A stretch of DNA of 64,000 bases from Roseovarius tolerans (lineage in GTDB: Bacteria; Pseudomonadota; Alphaproteobacteria; Rhodobacterales; Rhodobacteraceae). The stretch covers positions 119,943 through 183,942 of the forward strand of contig NZ_FOBO01000007.1 in the NCBI RefSeq assembly GCF_900109855.1. Reading direction: 5' to 3'. The position numbers were made by a program, and so were the translations under genes. Below are positions 24,978 to 32,998 of this stretch, piece after piece; the first letter of the stretch is position 1; the number at the start of each line of letters is the position of its first letter. The notes beneath the pieces were generated by a model that had not been told where the DNA came from, did not search any database, and saw only the letters and a program-made list of their open reading frames with translations.

Positions 24978-26408
24978 TCAGCCGGATGTGAGCGGCGCGG
25001 GCCCCTGATGCGCGGCGGCGAGCGCCTCAACCTTTGCAAGAATATCTGGTCTTGGGTCGCAGCTGCGCCGCGTGTCGAGGCCGACATGGATCATCAGTTG
25101 ATCGCAGGTGGCGAGCAGCGTGCCATCCGTCTTGCGCCGCATCTCGTGCCAGCAGCGCAGTTTCTTGCCGGTGCCCTGGGTGATCCGGGTCTGCACCTCG
25201 ACGCGCTCGCCGGCGCGGGTTTCGGCCAGAAAGCGCAGACCGGTCTCGACCGTGAAATAGCTGTGCCCGGCGGCAATGTAATCGGGGCCTGCGCCGATGA
25301 GGTCGAGCACGGCATCGGCGGCATCCGAGAAGATCTGCCCGTAGCGTCCTTCGTTCATGTGGCCGTTGCGGTCGGTCCAGTCCACCGGGATCACGCGATC
25401 CTGGGTGACAAGCGGGCCGTCCGGTGCGGGGACGGGGCGCGGCAGCTGCGCATTGTGGGTATTGATCAGTCGTCCGGCGGCGTTGCCCTGCTGGCGCAGG
25501 GCGCGCATCATCGCGATCAGATTGTTGTCGCGCTTGCGTTCCAACTGACGGATCGAGAGGTGGCCGGATTGTGCGTCGGATTGATCGGCGATGCGCTGGG
25601 CGAGGTCATCGGTCATTTCGGGCACGTCCATCAGCTTGGTCCAGGGCCAGGCGAGGGCGGGGCCGAACTGATCGATGAAATGCTTCATCCCCGCCTCGCC
25701 ACCGGCGATGCGATAGGTCTCGAAGAGGCCCATCTGCGCCCATCTGAGGCCGAAACCCATGCGGATCGCGTCGTCGATTTCGGCGGTGGTGGCGATGCCG
25801 TCATGCACCAGCCAGAGCGCCTCGCGCCAGACGGCTTCGAGGAGGCGGTCGGCGATATGGGCGTCGATTTCATGCGTGAGATGGAGCGGGTAGAGGCCGA
25901 GTGCGGTCAGCGTGTCCTGCGCGCGGGCGACGAGGCCTAAGTCATTCGCGGGACTGGTGACCAGTTCCACGAGGGGCAGCAGGTAGACCGGGTTGAACGG
26001 GTGGGTGACGACGATCTGTTCGGGGCGTGTGGCGCAGCCCTGCAATTCCGACGGTTTGAAGCCGGAGGTCGACGAGCCGATCACCGCGTCCGGGGCGCAA
26101 TGTTCCTGAATGGTCTGGAAGACCTTGCGCTTGAGCGCGAGGCGTTCGGGCACGCTTTCCTGGATCCACTCGGCCGCTGCCACGGTCTCGGACATGGTGG
26201 GATGAAAGGAGAGCCGCCCCTCGTCGGGCAGGGCCACATCGTAGAGCATCGGCAGGGCGTGGCGGGCATTGTCCAGCACTTCGCCGATCTTGCGCGTGGC
26301 CTGCGGGTCAGGATCGAACACGCGCACATCCCAGCCGTTGAGCAGGAAGCGCGCGGCCCATCCGCCGCCGATCACACCACCGCCGATGATCGCGGCGACG
26401 CGGGTCAT
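24978..26408 (-). CDS. L-carnitine dehydrogenase fused to a thioesterase
   Basis: The 476-residue protein has a 3-hydroxyacyl-CoA-dehydrogenase-like N-terminal part (about residues 1-320). The NAD loop is IGGGVIGGGWAARF, with SSTSGFKPSEL and VTHPFNPVYLLPLVELV. A C-terminal hot-dog thioesterase (about 340-470) is recognised by PVDWTDRNGHMNEGRYGQIFSDAAD. This fusion oxidises L-carnitine to 3-dehydrocarnitine, and the thioesterase acts on betainyl-CoA to release glycine betaine. It overlaps the BKACE gene by 4 bp (ATGA), and together they cover the core steps from carnitine to glycine betaine in the cytoplasm. Confidence 0.9.
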   Translation of the reverse strand: MTRVAAIIGGGVIGGGWAARFLLNGWDVRVFDPDPQATRKIGEVLDNARHALPMLYDVALPDEGRLSFHPTMSETVAAAEWIQESVPERLALKRKVFQTIQEHCAPDAVIGSSTSGFKPSELQGCATRPEQIVVTHPFNPVYLLPLVELVTSPANDLGLVARAQDTLTALGLYPLHLTHEIDAHIADRLLEAVWREALWLVHDGIATTAEIDDAIRMGFGLRWAQMGLFETYRIAGGEAGMKHFIDQFGPALAWPWTKLMDVPEMTDDLAQRIADQSDAQSGHLSIRQLERKRDNNLIAMMRALRQQGNAAGRLINTHNAQLPRPVPAPDGPLVTQDRVIPVDWTDRNGHMNEGRYGQIFSDAADAVLDLIGAGPDYIAAGHSYFTVETGLRFLAETRAGERVEVQTRITQGTGKKLRCWHEMRRKTDGTLLATCDQLMIHVGLDTRRSCDPRPDILAKVEALAAAHQGPAPLTSG

Positions 26409-27316
26409 TGCGGGGCCTGCTTGGTGAGCTTGAGGCGTGCGCGCACCTCATCCGGGCCGATCACCCGCGCGCCGAGGTTTTCGATGATCCGGGCGGCGCG
26501 TTCGACAAGCTGCGCATTGGTGGCGGGCACGCCGCGGTCGAGCATCAGGTTATCCTCAAGGCCCACGCGCACATGGCCGCCCGCGAGGACCGTGGCGGCG
26601 ACATAGGGCATCTGGTGCCGCCCGAGGCCGAAGGCGGAAAAGGTCCATGTGTCAGGCACGTTGTTGACCATCGCCATGAAGGTGCCCAGGTCGTCGGGCG
26701 CGCCCCAGGGCACCCCCATGCACAGCTGCACCAGCGCATCGGGGGCCAGCACGCCATCGGCGACGAGTTGCTTGGCATACCACAGGTGGCCGGTGTCAAA
26801 CGCCTCGATCTCGGGCTTGACGCCGAGATCGGTCATCATCCGGCCCATGGCCTGCAACATGCCGGGCGTGTTGGTCATCACGTAATCGGATTCGGCGAAG
26901 TTCATCGTGCCGCAATCGAGGGTGCAGATCTCGGGCAGGCAGTCGGCGATATGGGCGACGCGCTCGGTGGCGCCGGCCATGTCGGTGCCGGCCTCATGGG
27001 GTGGCAGTGGGCGTTCGACGCCTCCGAAGGTGATGTCGCCGCCCATCCCGGCGGTGAGGTTCAGGACCACGTCGGTGGCGCTGTCGCGGATGCGATCGGT
27101 CAGTTCACGAAAGAGCGCGGGGTCGCGCGACGGCGCGCCGGTATCGGGGTCGCGCACATGGCAATGCACGATGGCCGCCCCCGCCTGTGCCGCCGCGATG
27201 GCGCTGTCGGCGATCTGCTGCGGCGAGCGGGGGACATGCGGGCTGCGGTCCTGGGTGGCACCCGAGCCGGTGACGGCGCAGGTGATGAAAACCTCGCGGT
27301 TCATGGTGAGTGGCAT
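26405..27316 (-). CDS. BKACE-family dehydrocarnitine cleavage enzyme
   Basis: The 303-residue protein is a beta-keto acid cleavage enzyme (formerly DUF849/Kce). The zinc histidine pair lies in VHCHVRDPDTGAPSRD and the conserved glutamate in EIEAFDTGHLW, with GGHVRVGLEDNL near the C-terminus. Beside carnitine dehydrogenase it is expected to react 3-dehydrocarnitine with acetyl-CoA, giving betainyl-CoA and acetoacetate. ATG 27316 is chosen because a GGGGA site precedes it and the extra residues of the longer frame (to 27418) look non-coding. It is the first gene of the two-gene unit. Confidence 0.9.
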   Translation of the reverse strand: MPLTMNREVFITCAVTGSGATQDRSPHVPRSPQQIADSAIAAAQAGAAIVHCHVRDPDTGAPSRDPALFRELTDRIRDSATDVVLNLTAGMGGDITFGGVERPLPPHEAGTDMAGATERVAHIADCLPEICTLDCGTMNFAESDYVMTNTPGMLQAMGRMMTDLGVKPEIEAFDTGHLWYAKQLVADGVLAPDALVQLCMGVPWGAPDDLGTFMAMVNNVPDTWTFSAFGLGRHQMPYVAATVLAGGHVRVGLEDNLMLDRGVPATNAQLVERAARIIENLGARVIGPDEVRARLKLTKQAPQ

Positions 27317-27386
27317 TGGTGTCCCCTGCTTGATCGGCCTTTTGTCGGGCCGATCAATGCATGTTTCACCGGGGCGGGCAAGGCGA

Positions 27387-28670
27387 TCAGAGGGCGGGCA
27401 GCCGATACATGCCCGCACTGGAAAAGGCGATCGAGGTGCCGTCAGCGATCTCTTCTGCGAAGCGTTCGGCGATCACCCGCAAGGCTGCCTGCCGCCCGCG
27501 TGCGACGAGGGCGCGGCGCGAGGGCAAGGCCGGGGTCAGGCCCGGGCTGAGCAGGGTTTGCGACCAGATCAGCGGGTGCAGTTCCTGAAGGTGGTTTTCC
27601 AGCAGCCAGTCGAGACAGCCATGGATGCGGGCGCGGGTCGCCTCTTGTGCGGCGGGGAGGCGGGATGTGCCGATTTTCGGCGCCATGATCAGCCCGCAGA
27701 ACGCTGCCAGCTGATTGATCACGTGCTGATTGTGCCGCCGGGCCACGATGTCGCGCAGACCGTCGATGAAAAAGTCGGCCTCGAGCCGGGCGAGCGCGCC
27801 GGGGTCACGGGCGAGCGCGTCGAGATAGACCCAAGTATAGCCGCCGGTCCCCCAGACATCCTGCGTGCGCGACGCGGTGCGCCGGGCCTCCAGATCGAGG
27901 CTTTCGTAATCGCCGTAGCGGGTCGGCAAGAGCGCCTCGCCAAGGGCGCGCATGTGGCGCGGCGTGTCGGGGTCCAGATCGATCAGCGTGGCGTAATCAT
28001 CGGCCACTCGCAGGCGCGGCGTGGGGCGTGCGGCCAGAAGGGCGCATTGCGCGGCCGCGAGCGACGGCGCGTCGAGGTCGGGCCCGTCGAAGGGTGCGAG
28101 CAGATCCTCGGCCCGTTTGAAATGCTCCAGAAAGCGTGCTTCATGGCTGGTTGCGGTCAGGTCGGTCGCCGTTGCGCGCCAGGCGAGGCCGATATCCACA
28201 TGAGCGAGGGCGAGCACGAGCGCCATCGGGTAACTGTCCGGCAGGTCGGCGCGAATCTCTTCCAGCGCGTCGATGCCGTCGCCGTCGGGCTCTGCGCCAT
28301 CATGCAGCGCATCTTCGGCGGCGCTGACCACGTCGGCGCGTGCGCCGTAGGCCAGAAGCCCGGTTGCCGCCTCGCCGCCGGGCGTGCGCAATCGGGCGGA
28401 ATCGGCGTATTCGATAATCTCTGCCAGGTCTTCCCACTGTTCCTGACGGGCGAATTTCTGACCTTTGTCCTGATGCGTGGCGCGGGCCATTTCCTCGTCG
28501 GTGACGGGGAGCGCGGGCAACAGGATACGCTTGGTCAGACTGTCGATGTCCAGCTCCGGCTTGCACCCGAACAGGCCGGTCAGACCGTCCAGCAGCCGGG
28601 CGAGGCCGGTGCGGGCAGGTCGGGCGCTGTCGGAAAGGGATTCCGGTGGGGCGAGCGGGTCGAATGTCAT
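27387..28670 (-). CDS. Hypothetical protein, 427 residues, alpha-helical
   Basis: I do not recognise a family. The protein is acidic, has no signal peptide or membrane span, and seems mainly helical with repeated Ala/Leu-rich segments such as MALVLALAHVDIGLAWRA and HNQHVINQLAAFCGLIMAP. This could suit a repeat scaffold, but no regular TPR period was established. Conserved-looking polar patches are GDYESLDLEARRTASRTQDVWGTGGY and MARATHQDKGQKFARQEQWEDL. ATG 28670 is chosen since upstream sequence in the same frame (to 28910) is proline/arginine-rich and appears non-coding. It lies 70 bp upstream of the carnitine genes on the same strand but need not be related to them. Confidence 0.65.
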   Translation of the reverse strand: MTFDPLAPPESLSDSARPARTGLARLLDGLTGLFGCKPELDIDSLTKRILLPALPVTDEEMARATHQDKGQKFARQEQWEDLAEIIEYADSARLRTPGGEAATGLLAYGARADVVSAAEDALHDGAEPDGDGIDALEEIRADLPDSYPMALVLALAHVDIGLAWRATATDLTATSHEARFLEHFKRAEDLLAPFDGPDLDAPSLAAAQCALLAARPTPRLRVADDYATLIDLDPDTPRHMRALGEALLPTRYGDYESLDLEARRTASRTQDVWGTGGYTWVYLDALARDPGALARLEADFFIDGLRDIVARRHNQHVINQLAAFCGLIMAPKIGTSRLPAAQEATRARIHGCLDWLLENHLQELHPLIWSQTLLSPGLTPALPSRRALVARGRQAALRVIAERFAEEIADGTSIAFSSAGMYRLPAL

Positions 28671-28810
28671 GGTGTCTCCGGCAGCTTTGATCCGGATCAG
28701 ACTGACGCGGCATTTCGACGAAAAGAGGGCAAGCCTTGGGTGATGGCGGGGAATTGCGCAACGGGACGGACAAGATTGCCAAACCCCGCATCCTGCGGCA
28801 AACTCTGCCG

Positions 28811-29473
28811 ATGAAACGCGTTCTGGCCCTTTTTTGTCTGGTGTTCTGGCCTTCCCTTGCCCTGTCGGAGGTGGCGCAGGCCGTGATTTTGCCGCCGCCG
28901 CAGGCCGCACGTGACGGCAATATTCCGCGCACCCGGTGGGAGCATCAGCCGCAAGGGGCGCTTTGGACGCGCAGTGCGCTGTCGGCGCTCAAGGCGCATG
29001 GGGCGGTGCTGGTCGAGCGGGTGCCGCGCGATATCGCGGAGTGGTGCCCGGCCTATCCGCAGGCGGCAGAGCGGGGGCGGCGCGCCTTTTGGGTCGGCTT
29101 CCTGTCGGCGCTTGCCAAGCATGAAAGCACATATAATGCGCGGGCTGTCGGCGGTGGCGGGCGGTGGCATGGGCTGTTGCAGATCCTTCCTGCCACGGCG
29201 CGCGGCTATGGATGTCGTGCGGGCGACGGTGCGGGGCTGCGGCATGGCCCCGACAACCTGTCCTGCGCGATCAGGATCATGGCGTTTACCGTACCGCGCG
29301 ACGGGGTCGTCTCGGAGGGCATGCGCGGGGTCGCCGCCGATTGGGGGCCGCTGCACAGCCGCGCCAAGCGTGAGGACATGAAACGGTGGCTGCGTGGGCA
29401 AAGCTATTGCAAGCCGCTGTCGGCGGTGCGCCCGCGGCCACGACCGGGCCAAGTCGCGCGGGTCGCCGAGTAG
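28811..29473 (+). CDS. Periplasmic lytic transglycosylase, SLT-like
   Basis: The 220-residue protein begins with a signal peptide (MKRVLALFCLVFWPSLALS, cleavage near residue 19). A lysozyme-like domain contains LAKHESTYNARAVGGGGRWHGLLQILPATARGYGC. The Glu in KHES is the catalytic acid, and GLLQI-PATAR matches the second SLT motif. Such enzymes cleave peptidoglycan with formation of anhydromuramyl ends. Cysteines near residue 78 and in the second half (GYGCRAGD, LSCAIR) could form disulfides in the periplasm. The region upstream to 28736 is open in frame but the signal peptide fixes the start. Confidence 0.85.
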   Translation: MKRVLALFCLVFWPSLALSEVAQAVILPPPQAARDGNIPRTRWEHQPQGALWTRSALSALKAHGAVLVERVPRDIAEWCPAYPQAAERGRRAFWVGFLSALAKHESTYNARAVGGGGRWHGLLQILPATARGYGCRAGDGAGLRHGPDNLSCAIRIMAFTVPRDGVVSEGMRGVAADWGPLHSRAKREDMKRWLRGQSYCKPLSAVRPRPRPGQVARVAE

Positions 29474-29515
29474 CGCAGCGCTGGTCAAGGCGCGCGATCC
29501 GTTGCATGAGAGGGC

Positions 29516-30418
29516 ATGGACCTCTGGATCATCCTCTCGGTTGCGGCGGCGGCGTTTCAGACGCTGCGGTTCATGCTGCAAAAGCATCTCAGCATGGGGG
29601 CGCTGAGCGCCGGGGGCGCGACGCTGGCGCGGTTTTTCTATTCCGCGCCCTTCGTGGTGACGCTGGCGGTCGGGTATCTCTGGGTCTCGGGCGCGGTCTG
29701 GCCCGGCTACACGCCGCTGTTCTGGGTTTATGCCGTGGCGGGCGGGCTGTCGCAGATCCTTGCCACATGGTGCGTCGTTGCGCTGTTCTCGGAGCGCAAT
29801 TTCGCCGTGGGTATCACCTTCAAGAAAACCGAGGTGGTGCAGACCGCGCTCGTGGGGCTTGTGGTGCTTGGCGACCGCATCACCGTCTGGGGGGTGGGGG
29901 CGATCATGCTGGGCCTTGTGGGCGTGTTGATCCTGTCGGACACGCCGGTTCTGGAGGGGCGGTGGTGGCGGCGTTTCGCCAATCGCGCGGCGTTTTTGGG
30001 GCTGGCGTCGGGGGCGTTCTTTGCGGTCTCGGCGGTGGGTTATCGCGGTGCGACGCTGGAGATCGCGAGCGCCGATCCGCTATTGCGCGCCGGGCTGTCA
30101 CTGGCGGTGGTCACGATGATGCAGGCGGTGGCGCTGACGCTGTGGCTGATATGGCGCGAGCCGGGACAGGTGGGGCGGGTGATCGCGGCGCGGCGCACAG
30201 CCGTCTGGATGGGGCTGACCGGGATGGCCGGAAGCCTGTGCTGGTTCACCGCCTTCACGTTGGAAAACGCGGCGATGGTGTTCGCCGTGGGGCAGGTCGA
30301 GGTGATCTTTTCGCTCTTCGCCTCGGTGCTGTTCTTCGGCGAGCGGATCACCCGGCGCGAAGGCTGGGGGATCGCGTTGATCACGCTGTCGGTGATTGCG
30401 GTGGTGCTGTGGCGGTGA
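29516..30418 (+). CDS. EamA/DMT family transporter
   Basis: The 300-residue protein has ten probable spans in two EamA repeats. It has the family's loop ERNFAVGITFKKTEVVQTALVGLVVLGDRI in the first repeat and AMVFAVGQVEVIFSLFASVLFFGERITRREGWGIALI in the second. It should be an inner-membrane metabolite exporter; the solute is unknown. It lies 42 bp after the transglycosylase gene on the same strand and ends only 18 bp from the end of a convergent gene. Confidence 0.9.
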   Translation: MDLWIILSVAAAAFQTLRFMLQKHLSMGALSAGGATLARFFYSAPFVVTLAVGYLWVSGAVWPGYTPLFWVYAVAGGLSQILATWCVVALFSERNFAVGITFKKTEVVQTALVGLVVLGDRITVWGVGAIMLGLVGVLILSDTPVLEGRWWRRFANRAAFLGLASGAFFAVSAVGYRGATLEIASADPLLRAGLSLAVVTMMQAVALTLWLIWREPGQVGRVIAARRTAVWMGLTGMAGSLCWFTAFTLENAAMVFAVGQVEVIFSLFASVLFFGERITRREGWGIALITLSVIAVVLWR

Positions 30419-30436
30419 CGCGTGGCGGGTGGCCGG

Positions 30437-30817
30437 TCACTCGATCTGGCGTCCGGCTTGCACGGTGAACGGCTCCAGCCGGTCGCCATTGACCCAAGCG
30501 TACTCGCCCGCTTCGGTGCGGACCATGGCGTAGGGTGTCCAGCCGGTGCTGCGCCACCAGCTTTCGTAGTCATCGGTTTCGGTGTTCAACCGCCATTGAC
30601 CGTTTTCGACCCGGCCCTCGTCGGAGATATAGACGGTGGTGCCGTCGGTATTGAAATACTGGCGATAGCCGGTGTCCGACCATGTGCCAGTGATCGTGTT
30701 GCCTGCCAGAAGTGTCTTGATCTCCGGGGCGGTCAGCCGGACGATGTCGGCGGTGGCAGGCATGGTTGAGACCAGCACCGCCGACATCGCGGCGGCGATC
30801 AGGATACGGCGTCTCAT
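30437..30817 (-). CDS. Small secreted protein, DUF995/lipocalin-like appearance
   Basis: The 126-residue protein has a signal peptide (MRRRILIAAAMSAVLVSTMPATA, cleavage near residue 23). A small beta-rich domain follows with GNTITGTWSDTGYRQYFNTDGTTVYIS, GRVENGQWRL and ESWWRSTGWTPYAMV. The G-x-W spacing resembles small periplasmic beta-barrel domains such as DUF995, but this is only a resemblance. There are no cysteines. The strong purine-rich stretch GAAGGGAG upstream supports ATG 30817 over a start at 30847. Confidence 0.7.
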   Translation of the reverse strand: MRRRILIAAAMSAVLVSTMPATADIVRLTAPEIKTLLAGNTITGTWSDTGYRQYFNTDGTTVYISDEGRVENGQWRLNTETDDYESWWRSTGWTPYAMVRTEAGEYAWVNGDRLEPFTVQAGRQIE

Positions 30818-30917
30818 AAGAGAACTCCCTTCGAAAGTGGTCCTCACTATTGCAAATTGCCGTTGTGATTGCGACTCTATTCTCGGTCTGTTCTTGTTTT
30901 GGCGGGGTGACCTGGCG

Positions 30918-32177
30918 TCAGGCGGGGGCGATCAGGATGGCGCGAAAATCGTTCACATTGGTCAGGGTCGGGCCGGGAACGACCTGATCGTCAAGCGCCG
31001 CAAAGAAGCTGTGCGCGTCGTTGCGGTCAAGGGCGTGCTGCGGGTCGGCGCCGCATTTCGCGGCGCGGGCGAGCGTGCCCGGGTGGATCACGGCACCGGC
31101 CACCTCGGCCGCGCCGTCGACGCCGTCGGTATCGCAGGCGATGGCGTGAATGCCCGGTGCGCCATCCAAGGCAAGCGCCAGTGCGAGCGCGTATTCGGCA
31201 TTGGGACCGCCCACGCCATCGCCGCGCCGGGTCACCGTCAATTCCCCTCCCGAAAGCAGCAGCACGGGGGCCGCACCCGGTTTGAGCGTGGCCTGAACGG
31301 CGCGCGCTTCGGCGGCGTGGTCGCGCGCCACCTCGCGGGCTTCGCCTTCCAGCGCGTCGCCGAGGCTGCGGACCTCGATGCCTTCGGCGCGGGCGATTTC
31401 GGCGGCGGCCTCGAGCGATTGGGCGGGGGCGGCGTAGATCACGTTCTCGACCTTTGACAGGCGCGCATCACCCGGGGCGATCACGCCGGTTTTCGCGTCC
31501 AGCACCGCCTGCGCGGAGGCGGGCAGGTCGATGCCATAGGCCGCCACGATGGCCCGCGCGTCTTCGGGTGTCGAGGCCTCGCCCACGGTGGGGCCGGAGC
31601 CGATCATCGCGGGGTCATCGCCGGGCACGTCCGAGATCATCAGCGCCAGCATCCGGGCCGGATAGGCGGCGGCGGCCAGTTGCCCGCCTTTCACGCGGCT
31701 GAGATGTTTGCGCAGCAGGTTCATCTTGCCGATGGGTGCGCCCGAGGCGAGCAGGGCGGCGTTGACGGCCTGTTTCTCTGTCAGGGTCATCGTGCCTGCG
31801 GGCTGCACCAGCAGCGACGAGGCCCCGCCGGAAATGAGCGCCAGTACCATGTCGGCCTCGCCCAAGCCCGCCACCAGATCGAGCATACGTGCGGTGGCCT
31901 GCATGCCTGACGTGTCGGGCACCGGGTGCGCGGCCTCGACGATCTCGATGCCGGTGCAGGGCCGGCCGTAGCCGTAGCGCGTGATCACCAGCCCTTCGCA
32001 GGGGCCGTAGACGGCCTCGACCGCCTCGGCCATGCGCGCGCTGGCCTTGCCCGCGCCGATCACCACCAGCCGCCCCTCGGGGCGGGGTGGCAGATGCACG
32101 GCGAGACTTTGCATCGGGTCGGCCACGGCCACGGCGCGCTCGAACATCGCGCGCAGGAGGGGCAGGGGATCGGTCAT
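30918..32177 (-). CDS. Glycerate 2-kinase (MOFRL/DUF4147 family)
   Basis: The 419-residue protein has the N-terminal DUF4147 domain (GRLVVIGAGKASARMAEA, LISGGASSLLVQPAG, KMNLLRKHLSRVKGGQLA, ISDVPGDDPAMIGSGPTV). The C-terminal MOFRL domain has LLLSGGELTVTRRGDGVGGPNAEYALAL and DTDGVDGAAEVAGAV. This family phosphorylates glycerate to 2-phosphoglycerate and is often called GckA or, in older annotation, TtuD hydroxypyruvate reductase. In methylotroph-like and glyoxylate metabolism it feeds C2/C3 compounds into central metabolism. ATG 32177 is chosen; the frame extends to 32240 without support. Confidence 0.93.
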   Translation of the reverse strand: MTDPLPLLRAMFERAVAVADPMQSLAVHLPPRPEGRLVVIGAGKASARMAEAVEAVYGPCEGLVITRYGYGRPCTGIEIVEAAHPVPDTSGMQATARMLDLVAGLGEADMVLALISGGASSLLVQPAGTMTLTEKQAVNAALLASGAPIGKMNLLRKHLSRVKGGQLAAAAYPARMLALMISDVPGDDPAMIGSGPTVGEASTPEDARAIVAAYGIDLPASAQAVLDAKTGVIAPGDARLSKVENVIYAAPAQSLEAAAEIARAEGIEVRSLGDALEGEAREVARDHAAEARAVQATLKPGAAPVLLLSGGELTVTRRGDGVGGPNAEYALALALALDGAPGIHAIACDTDGVDGAAEVAGAVIHPGTLARAAKCGADPQHALDRNDAHSFFAALDDQVVPGPTLTNVNDFRAILIAPA

Positions 32178-32258
32178 CGGCGTGGTCCTTTGGTGGGATG
32201 CGGTCGGGCGCACATTAGGCAGCGGCCCGGTTCCGTGCAACCGGATGTGGGGCGGGTG

Positions 32259-32939
32259 TCAGCGGCCCGCCGAACGGCGCGGCATCGGCACCGCGTGCAG
32301 CATTGGCCCGGTGAGCACCGCGAGCGCCTCGTCGCGCATCAGCCCCCCGGTAAAGGCGGCGTCATCGCTCCAGAGGCCGCCGGTATAGGTGCCGTAGGCG
32401 GGCAGAATCACCCGGTCGCTGTCGATCAGGAAGGCCGGGCGGCTGAGGCTGCGGCCGCGCAGGGCAAGCCGCGCCTTGGGGTGGTAATGGCCCGAGATCT
32501 CACCCGATTGCCGGGCCCGGGCGATGTGGCGAAAGACCAGCGGGGGACTGGGCAATTCGGCCATATGCGCCCCGCCCAGATCCACCGGTCCGGGATCGTG
32601 ATTGCCCTCGATCCAGACCCATCGACGTCCGGCCTGCAACTTAGCGATCCACAGCTTTTCGGCGTCGGGCAGGGCGTGGGCCGCGGCGGCATCGTCGAAA
32701 CTGTCGCCCAGGCAAATCACCGTGGCCGCCCCGGTGCGGCGCAGGTCCTCTTCCAGTCGCGTGAGGGTATCGCGCGTCTCGTAGGGGGGCAGGGGTGGTT
32801 CGCCCAGACGCGCGCGGCGCTCGGATTTGCCAAGATGCAGGTCCGACACGCAGAGCAGGTTGCGCGCCTCCCAATAGAGCGCGCCCGAGGGCAGGGCCGT
32901 AAGCGCAGCGCCCGCAAGGGTAAAACTGTAACCGTCCAT
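32259..32939 (-). CDS. pdeM: Ligase-associated DNA damage response endonuclease PdeM
   Basis: The 226-residue metallophosphoesterase-fold protein shows the metal motifs CVSDLHLGKSERR, CLGDSFDD, EGNHDPG and GHYHPKARL. Its opening GYSFTLAGAALTALPSGALYW is the conserved start of the PdeM subgroup. These enzymes occur with an Lhr-like helicase, an ATP-dependent ligase and an exonuclease and are thought to process damaged DNA ends. Here it directly follows the helicase gene, but the next gene is glycerate kinase, so ligase and exonuclease are not adjacent on this side. ATG 32939 aligns with the family start; 32984 is a possible longer start. Confidence 0.92.
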   Translation of the reverse strand: MDGYSFTLAGAALTALPSGALYWEARNLLCVSDLHLGKSERRARLGEPPLPPYETRDTLTRLEEDLRRTGAATVICLGDSFDDAAAAHALPDAEKLWIAKLQAGRRWVWIEGNHDPGPVDLGGAHMAELPSPPLVFRHIARARQSGEISGHYHPKARLALRGRSLSRPAFLIDSDRVILPAYGTYTGGLWSDDAAFTGGLMRDEALAVLTGPMLHAVPMPRRSAGR

Positions 32940-32998
32940 GCTGCATTGGTGGCCTGTGCCGTGACGAATGGCAAGGCCGGTCATTGCGCCGGACCGAC

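Noticed and set aside
26907..28814. A 635-codon plus-strand frame
   Set aside because: It is opposite the BKACE gene and the 427-residue protein, with arginine/glycine-rich composition and no motif. The minus-strand genes have clear family matches or better composition.
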